A program made the position numbers and the translations under genes. The notes beneath the pieces are model-generated. The model searched no databases. It had not been told where the DNA came from and saw only the letters and a list, made by a program, of their open reading frames with translations. From contig JABDKK010000105.1 of the NCBI GenBank assembly GCA_013002265.1, forward strand, positions 1 through 9,017: DNA of 9,017 bases. Direction: 5' to 3'. Positions 5,296-9,017 of the stretch are shown here, one piece after another. How positions within the stretch are numbered: position 1 is the first letter of the stretch; every line of letters starts with the position of its first letter. The DNA comes from Candidatus Nitrosopumilus sp. Lineage in GTDB: Archaea; Thermoproteota; Nitrososphaeria; Nitrososphaerales; Nitrosopumilaceae.

Positions 5296-6204
5296 ATGGT
5301 TAAAACAGCAAATCCAAAGGACAAATGCCCAAGATGTGGGCAGGGTACTCTAGTTACAGATGCCAATACGGGAGAGAATTTTTGTGGCAAATGTGGATTT
5401 GTTATTACTGATAAAGTAGAAGAATCAGGTCCCGAATGGAGATCCTTTTCAAACGAGGGTGAAAATAAGAGCAGAGCAGGTGTTCCAACATCTTTAGCAA
5501 TGCACGATATGGGTTTGGCAACTGTAATCAATCCTCAAAATCGTGACGCCACTGGAAAGCCATTAACTGCATCCATGAAAAGCACAATTGAAAGGCTTAG
5601 AACATGGGACAGTAGAAGTCAAGTTCATGAACCAGTTGACAGAAACTTTAGGCAAGCATTTAGTGAGCTTGACAGATTAAAAGATAAGCTTGCAGTTGGA
5701 GATGCAGTAATTGAAAAAGCAGCTTACATTTACAGAAAAGCCCTTGAGAAAGGACTTGTAAGGGGACGTTCCATTTCAGCACTTATAGCATCTGCACTGT
5801 ATGCAGCTTGTAGAGACACGGAAACTCCAAGAACTCTAAAAGATATCGGACAAGCAAGCAACATTAAACGAAAAGACATTGCTAGATGCTACAGACTATT
5901 ATTAAGAGAATTAAATTTGAAAATGCCAGTTGTAGACCCAATCAAATGTATTTCAAGAATTGCGAGTAAAGCAGGTCTTTCAGAAAAAACTAAACGTAAA
6001 GCAAGTAAAATTTTACAGACGGCAGAAGAAAACAAAATTTCTGCTGGAAAGGACCCAATGGGATTAGCAGCTGCTGCACTCTATGTTGCTTGCGTCACTA
6101 ATGGTGAAAATAAAACTCAAAGAGACGTAGCAGAAGCAGCAGGAGTAACAGAAGTCACAATTAGAAATAGATACAAGGGTTTGAAGGTAGCACTAAATCT
6201 GTAA
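5296..6204 (+). CDS. tfb: Transcription initiation factor B (TFB, TFIIB homologue)
   Basis: TFB bridges the TBP-TATA complex and RNA polymerase and sets promoter direction by reading the BRE. The 302 residues show the complete layout. The N-terminal zinc ribbon has C11, C14, C30 and C33 (CPRCGQG, CGKCGFV). The B-reader/linker starts at EWRSF (47-51) and includes RAGVPTSLAMHDMGLATVI. Two cyclin folds follow, roughly 105-195 and 200-300; RGRSISALIASALYAACR lies in the first and DPMGLAAAALYVACV in the second. The final helix-turn-helix, RDVAEAAGVTEVTIRNRYKG, contains the BRE-recognition helix. The ATG at 5296 is chosen over an in-frame TTG at 5281 because GGGAG overlaps the latter. Its own TATA box and leader indicate a monocistronic gene. 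Thaumarchaea often carry several TFB copies; which paralogue this is cannot be told here. Its last 12 bases overlap the end of the opposite CPBP gene. Confidence 0.97.
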   Translation: MVKTANPKDKCPRCGQGTLVTDANTGENFCGKCGFVITDKVEESGPEWRSFSNEGENKSRAGVPTSLAMHDMGLATVINPQNRDATGKPLTASMKSTIERLRTWDSRSQVHEPVDRNFRQAFSELDRLKDKLAVGDAVIEKAAYIYRKALEKGLVRGRSISALIASALYAACRDTETPRTLKDIGQASNIKRKDIARCYRLLLRELNLKMPVVDPIKCISRIASKAGLSEKTKRKASKILQTAEENKISAGKDPMGLAAAALYVACVTNGENKTQRDVAEAAGVTEVTIRNRYKGLKVALNL

Positions 6205-7182
6205 TGTTGATTCTTTTTTTGAATAATATCTAGTTAAAAATAAAATAAAAATTGACAATACACCTGAAATCAAGAATATGATTTCTAACGTAGACATTAG
6301 TGAATGTGAAAAAGCATCTTCCATTGGGATGAGATTAATTTGTGAGAGAAAATTTGCATATGAAAATACAAAATAATTTGTTGCCCAATGAATTAACAGA
6401 GAAGCAATAAACCCATATTTTAGATATGCCCAACCTAAGATTATTCCTCCTGCAGCAGCTTGAGCAAATTTGCCTTCACTCCAAGGATCCCCAAATGCAA
6501 TATGAGCAAAACCAAAAAGTATACCAACAAAGACAATTAGAAAGATTGCTTTTTTGAAATCAAAAATATCCAAAGTGGATGGAGACCATAGGCACCTAAG
6601 GAAGTATTTTGCAGATGATTTATTTGAATAAAGTGCAAACAAAGGAATTCCAATTAGCAATATACGAAAACCAAATTCCTCAATTAACGGAGCTAATGTC
6701 ACATAAAAAAATTGAATTAGAACATTTTCACCAAGTGGAGGGGTGGTTACAATTCCAAATTTTTCTTGGACAAAATTAACCAGAGCAGAAATTAAAATTA
6801 AAACTGAAAGCCATTTTGTAACACCTACCATATAATTGGATTTAGAAGAATACCTTCCAAAAGAAATCAGCGTGGAAATGGATTTCAAAAAATCTTGTTT
6901 TGGACCAAGAAGTGCAATTACAAAAATAATGGCATAAAATGACCACAGCACAACAAAAACATCACCGATGCTAAGATCCATTGGTTGTTGATGCAGAAAG
7001 GTTCCATCAAATAACTCCAAATGAGTCACGGGGAACTCATAATTGATATCACCACCAATATCACTTTCAAAAACAACAAAGATGCCAATTGGGAATGAAA
7101 TTAAAAGTAAACCAAAAATCACAGAAAGTAACGCAGTAAAAGGGATTCCAATTGCTTGGAGGAGTTTATTTGAATTTTGCAA
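6193..7182 (-). CDS. CPBP-family intramembrane metalloprotease
   Basis: A 329-residue polytopic membrane protein of the CPBP (CAAX protease/bacteriocin-processing, Rce1-like) family. Its three signatures are present: EEFGFR (168-173, the EExxxR glutamate pair), FGFAH (223-227) and HWATN (265-269, HxxxN). These place the catalytic glutamates and metal- or water-holding residues within the membrane, so it is likely an active protease. Hydrophobic segments include about 13-38, 74-93, 122-138, 154-187, 212-230, 242-268 and 297-317. The substrate is unknown; relatives process prenylated proteins, peptides or anti-sigma factors. The start is a TTG (7180-7182): an in-frame TAG lies two codons upstream and the next methionine is residue 68. 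It begins 6 bases after the aIF1 stop, so the two are probably one operon. Its 3' end overlaps the TFB gene convergently by 12 bases. Confidence 0.9.
   Translation of the reverse strand: MQNSNKLLQAIGIPFTALLSVIFGLLLISFPIGIFVVFESDIGGDINYEFPVTHLELFDGTFLHQQPMDLSIGDVFVVLWSFYAIIFVIALLGPKQDFLKSISTLISFGRYSSKSNYMVGVTKWLSVLILISALVNFVQEKFGIVTTPPLGENVLIQFFYVTLAPLIEEFGFRILLIGIPLFALYSNKSSAKYFLRCLWSPSTLDIFDFKKAIFLIVFVGILFGFAHIAFGDPWSEGKFAQAAAGGIILGWAYLKYGFIASLLIHWATNYFVFSYANFLSQINLIPMEDAFSHSLMSTLEIIFLISGVLSIFILFLTRYYSKKESTLQI
6214..6220 (+). terminator. T7 terminator of TFB inside the opposite gene
   Basis: Seven T residues begin 10 bases after the TFB stop. They fall within the antisense of the final codons of the CPBP protease gene, where they encode lysines on the other strand. 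Confidence 0.4.
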
Positions 7183-7188
7183 TTTCGC

Positions 7189-7497
7189 CTAGTGCAGTTC
7201 TATGCTTTCTTCAGGAAATCCCAAACGAATCAGTGTATCCTTAATGGTGTCTCTATGATCACCTTGTAGGAAAATATATCCTTCTTTTGCAGTTCCACCA
7301 CATGCATATTTGTTTTTGAGTTCTTTTGCGACAGTTTCTAAATTGTTTAGTTTAGGATCCAGTCCTTCAATCATCGTACCCTTTTTCTTAAAACGTCTTG
7401 TTTCTAACCGAATAATTATTTTAGTACTATCTTTGGCCAGATCCCCGCATGCGCAAAGATCTTCAGGGAGACCACAGGTATTACAAATTACTGCCAT
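7189..7497 (-). CDS. Translation initiation factor aIF1 (SUI1/eIF1 family)
   Basis: aIF1 binds the 30S subunit near the P site and enforces start-codon fidelity. The 102 residues contain the SUI1 core: IIIRLETRRFKKKGTMIEGL (27-46) and KYACGGTAKEGYIFLQGDHR (63-82), ending in the usual IRLGFPEESIEL. An N-terminal extension holds C5, C8, C15 and C17 (CNTCGLPEDLCAC), a probable zinc knuckle of the kind known from archaeal and some bacterial SUI1 proteins. The start is an ATG (7495-7497) about 22 bases from a TATA-like box, consistent with a leaderless or nearly leaderless mRNA. It is the first gene of a two-gene unit with the CPBP protease and is divergent to the p27-family gene. With many non-ATG starts nearby, its fidelity role is of interest. 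Confidence 0.95.
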   Translation of the reverse strand: MAVICNTCGLPEDLCACGDLAKDSTKIIIRLETRRFKKKGTMIEGLDPKLNNLETVAKELKNKYACGGTAKEGYIFLQGDHRDTIKDTLIRLGFPEESIELH

Positions 7498-7516
7498 TCG
7501 TTAGATGTAAATGCGA

Positions 7517-7522
7517 TTATAC
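7517..7522 (-). promoter_or_regulatory. TATA-like box for aIF1
   Basis: TATAAT on the minus strand lies about 22 bases before the ATG at 7497, inside the near-symmetric GCGTATAATCGC. The spacing is slightly short, so transcription may begin a few bases inside or at the start codon. Confidence 0.35.
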
Positions 7523-7558
7523 GCACTATTAAGCCTTGTTTGGATTCAAAATAATTGG

Positions 7559-7567
7559 ATTTTTTAG
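7559..7567 (+). promoter_or_regulatory. Possible TATA box for the p27-family gene
   Basis: ATTTTTTAG is centred about 27 bases before the GTG at 7589. AATAATTGG just upstream is an alternative. Low-confidence positional call. Confidence 0.25.
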
Positions 7568-7588
7568 ACAGAAAAACAGTAAATTGTT

Positions 7589-7918
7589 GTGACAGAAGAT
7601 CTAACAAAGAAAGCAGCAGAAATGTTACTTAATGGCGCCACAATGCTTAGTGAACCATGTCCATATTGTGCTGGTGTAAGGGTAATGAAAGAGGGGTTTG
7701 CTTTATGTATCAATTGTGGAAGAAAGCCCGAAAAAAAGGACATACCCAAAGAGAAGGCACCAGAATCTTTCAAATCGTCCTTGGTACTCACATTGGAAAA
7801 TAAATTGCAAGTTTTATCAAAAGAATTAGAGAATGAAAAAGATCATGAAAAGCAACAAGAAATTTTAAAGTCAATTAATTCGATTTTAGAGACACTAGAC
7901 AAAATGAAAGGAAAATAA
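7589..7918 (+). CDS. p27 autoantigen (Sjogren/scleroderma autoantigen 1) family zinc protein
   Basis: The 109 residues begin with the family signature: a helix KKAAEMLLNGATMLSEPCPY (7-26) followed by a zinc ribbon with C24, C27, C40 and C43 (CPYC, CINC). This matches the archaeal relatives of human SSSCA1/ZNRD2 (UPF0148). Residues about 65-106 are charged and helical and probably form a coiled coil (VLTLENKLQVLSKELENEKD). The exact molecular role in archaea is not established; a protein-binding adaptor is plausible. The start is GTG at 7589, which gives the expected short N-terminus. There is no signal peptide, so it is cytosolic. It stands alone, divergent from aIF1 across 91 bases and followed by a T-tract. 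Confidence 0.9.
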   Translation: MTEDLTKKAAEMLLNGATMLSEPCPYCAGVRVMKEGFALCINCGRKPEKKDIPKEKAPESFKSSLVLTLENKLQVLSKELENEKDHEKQQEILKSINSILETLDKMKGK

Positions 7919-7930
7919 TCAAACAATTCA

Positions 7931-7940
7931 GTATTTTTTC
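7931..7940 (+). terminator. T-tract terminator after the p27-family gene
   Basis: T6 (7934-7939) lies 16 bases after the stop codon, without a stem. The next gene has its own TATA box, which supports termination here. Confidence 0.45.
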
Positions 7941-8022
7941 TTAAATTATCAGTAGATCTTATGCAGATATGCTTTCATCAGGCAACAAAACGGGTTTTCC
8001 CTCTATTTGTTAATGAATAAAG

Positions 8023-8030
8023 TTTTTATG
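8023..8030 (+). promoter_or_regulatory. TATA-like box for the sec61-beta operon
   Basis: TTTTTATG is centred about 29 bases before the ATG at 8056, compatible with a leaderless or very short-leader transcript. The rest of 7941-8022 shows no gene or clear structure. Confidence 0.4.
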
Positions 8031-8055
8031 TTAAAATCCTTGAAGTTGAATTGTA

Positions 8056-8223
8056 ATGAGCAGTAAAAAGAAATCAGCACCACTTCCGGCATCAAGTGGT
8101 GGCCTCATGAGATTTTTTGAAGATGAGACCAAGGGATTCAAGATGGATCCTAGAATCGTAATTTCAATTCCTATTGGATTAATTGCAGTTTCATGGGCAA
8201 TTGACATATTCTTATCTACGTGA
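8056..8223 (+). CDS. Preprotein translocase subunit Sec61-beta
   Basis: This tail-anchored protein is the small accessory subunit of the SecYE channel. The 55 residues match the archaeal Sec61-beta pattern: a basic start MSSKKKSAPLP, then SSGGLMRFFEDETKGFKMDP (13-32, the conserved AGLMRFFEEE-like block). A single membrane helix IVISIPIGLIAVSWAIDIFL (34-53) follows, with almost nothing after it. The length is normal for the family. The start is an ATG preceded by a TATA-like box and no ribosome site. The DUF2070-like gene begins 7 bases after its stop, so it is probably co-transcribed and its product may be linked to membrane or secretory function. A minus-strand frame across this gene is spurious. 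Confidence 0.94.
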   Translation: MSSKKKSAPLPASSGGLMRFFEDETKGFKMDPRIVISIPIGLIAVSWAIDIFLST

Positions 8224-8230
8224 GAAAACA

Positions 8231-9017
8231 ATGCAAAAAGCCCCAGACGATGTTTCAAACATACACAACAGGTTCTCCCTTACTCTGATCAACCCATCAT
8301 CACACTACTTTTCTCTGGTTGCATCTCTTTCAATTTCAGCAGTAATTTTTCTTGCAACGTATTTTGGTTATTTGAACAGTATTTTTTCAGATGAAACGTG
8401 GTACAGACTTCCTATAATCATCGGGGTTTTAGCTGCAACACAATTACTTGATACACGATTTACAAAGAAAAAAGAATATTCAAAGTCACTTCATTCATCA
8501 CTTTTTGGAACAATGTTATGGGCAGTAACACTTCTCATGGGATTGTTAGCAAGCATTGTATTATCAAAAGAAACATCGTTGTTCTTTATCATATTTGGAA
8601 TGTTTCTTTATGCAAGTTTTAGAATAGGAATTTACACTACAACACTTGGAGTGAATATCAGAAAAGCTTGGGCAATTTGTTTTGTTCAGCCATTGGCAAT
8701 ATTTCTTGTATTAATTCCTCAGGATTTATGGATACCAATGCTTAGTGATCCATTGTCATTAGGGTATGGGGTTTCCTTTATGATAATTGCTAGTGTTTGG
8801 TCTTATCTTACAGATAGAGCAGGGCGACCGGGAATGGAGAGCACCCATAAAACCATTCAAGCATATCTTGCATCACAAGGAAATGATTTCACAGAAGCTG
8901 AGGAAATCATGGAACAGCGCTCAAATGAAACCAAAGTGTCAACGTCACAAATTAGGTTATCAGCGTCAAACGGACAAAAAGAGTTTAGAATGGTTTTGCC
9001 CGAAATTCATCCAGGCC
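8231..9017 (+). CDS. DUF2070-family polytopic membrane protein (N-terminal part, cut by window edge)
   Basis: An ATG at 8231 opens a frame of 262 codons that runs off the right edge. Residues about 1-195 form a membrane domain with six or so hydrophobic segments (near 27-50, 59-73, 91-111, 115-137, 147-163, 177-194). A soluble region then begins: GRPGMESTHKTIQAYLASQG, an acidic helix, and FRMVLPEIHPG at the cut. The many-helix front followed by a domain starting with an (I)HPGPF-like motif is what I remember of the archaeal DUF2070 family, whose soluble part may be a metal-dependent hydrolase. No function is established. Position 7 bases behind sec61-beta suggests one operon. The family call is fairly confident, the role open. 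Confidence 0.78.
   Translation, partial: MQKAPDDVSNIHNRFSLTLINPSSHYFSLVASLSISAVIFLATYFGYLNSIFSDETWYRLPIIIGVLAATQLLDTRFTKKKEYSKSLHSSLFGTMLWAVTLLMGLLASIVLSKETSLFFIIFGMFLYASFRIGIYTTTLGVNIRKAWAICFVQPLAIFLVLIPQDLWIPMLSDPLSLGYGVSFMIIASVWSYLTDRAGRPGMESTHKTIQAYLASQGNDFTEAEEIMEQRSNETKVSTSQIRLSASNGQKEFRMVLPEIHPG

Noticed and set aside
5281..5298. TTG at 5281 as the TFB start, adding five residues
   Set aside because: GGGAG at 5283-5287 overlaps it and is spaced correctly for the ATG at 5296, which also gives the usual TFB N-terminus.
8031..8258. Minus-strand frame of 75 codons
   Set aside because: Covers sec61-beta, a clear match on the plus strand, and has no features of its own.
1..9017. Mobile elements, CRISPR array, defence system
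   Set aside because: No transposase, integrase, direct-repeat series or toxin-antitoxin-like pair was seen; the genes are mostly housekeeping.

Overview
The window is archaeal. It encodes transcription factor B, translation initiation factor aIF1, the Sec61-beta translocon subunit, a p27-autoantigen-family zinc protein, the two coenzyme F420 enzymes CofD and CofC, and an RNase P RNA. It is AT-rich and gene-dense, with TATA-like boxes about 22-29 bases upstream of many start codons, as expected for leaderless mRNAs. The gene mix, low GC and style of the exported proteins suggest an ammonia-oxidising thaumarchaeon (Nitrosopumilus-like). That lineage call is an inference from memory, not from a search.

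Layout. 1-618 (minus) is the N-terminal part of an exported protein with two PKD-like repeats, cut by the window edge. 619-849 is a decayed spacer with a reading-frame remnant (710-802) and a hairpin (810-830). 850-1065 (minus) is an eight-cysteine miniprotein whose last 14 codons lie in a 49-bp imperfect palindrome. 1174-1800 (plus) is a SAM methyltransferase, followed by the RNase P RNA gene at about 1830-2117 (plus). 2137-3504 (minus) is a one-pass membrane protein with a signal peptide and a nine-cysteine C-terminal tail. 3620-4540 and 4542-5174 (plus) are cofD and cofC, one base apart. 5296-6204 (plus) is a TFB gene with its own TATA box, a short leader and a Shine-Dalgarno site. Its 3' end overlaps that of a CPBP membrane protease (6193-7182, minus), which follows aIF1 (7189-7497, minus) in an apparent operon. 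Divergent to aIF1 is the p27-family protein (7589-7918). Last come sec61-beta (8056-8223) and a DUF2070-type membrane protein that runs off the right edge (8231-9017).

How the genes fit together. Most of the window is information processing: initiation of transcription (TFB) and of translation (aIF1), tRNA 5' maturation (RNase P RNA) and protein export (Sec61-beta). CofD and CofC are consecutive steps in F420 assembly. No mobile element, CRISPR array, tRNA or rRNA was recognised. The least explained items are the cysteine-tailed membrane protein, the small cysteine protein with the palindrome, and the DUF2070 gene behind sec61-beta.
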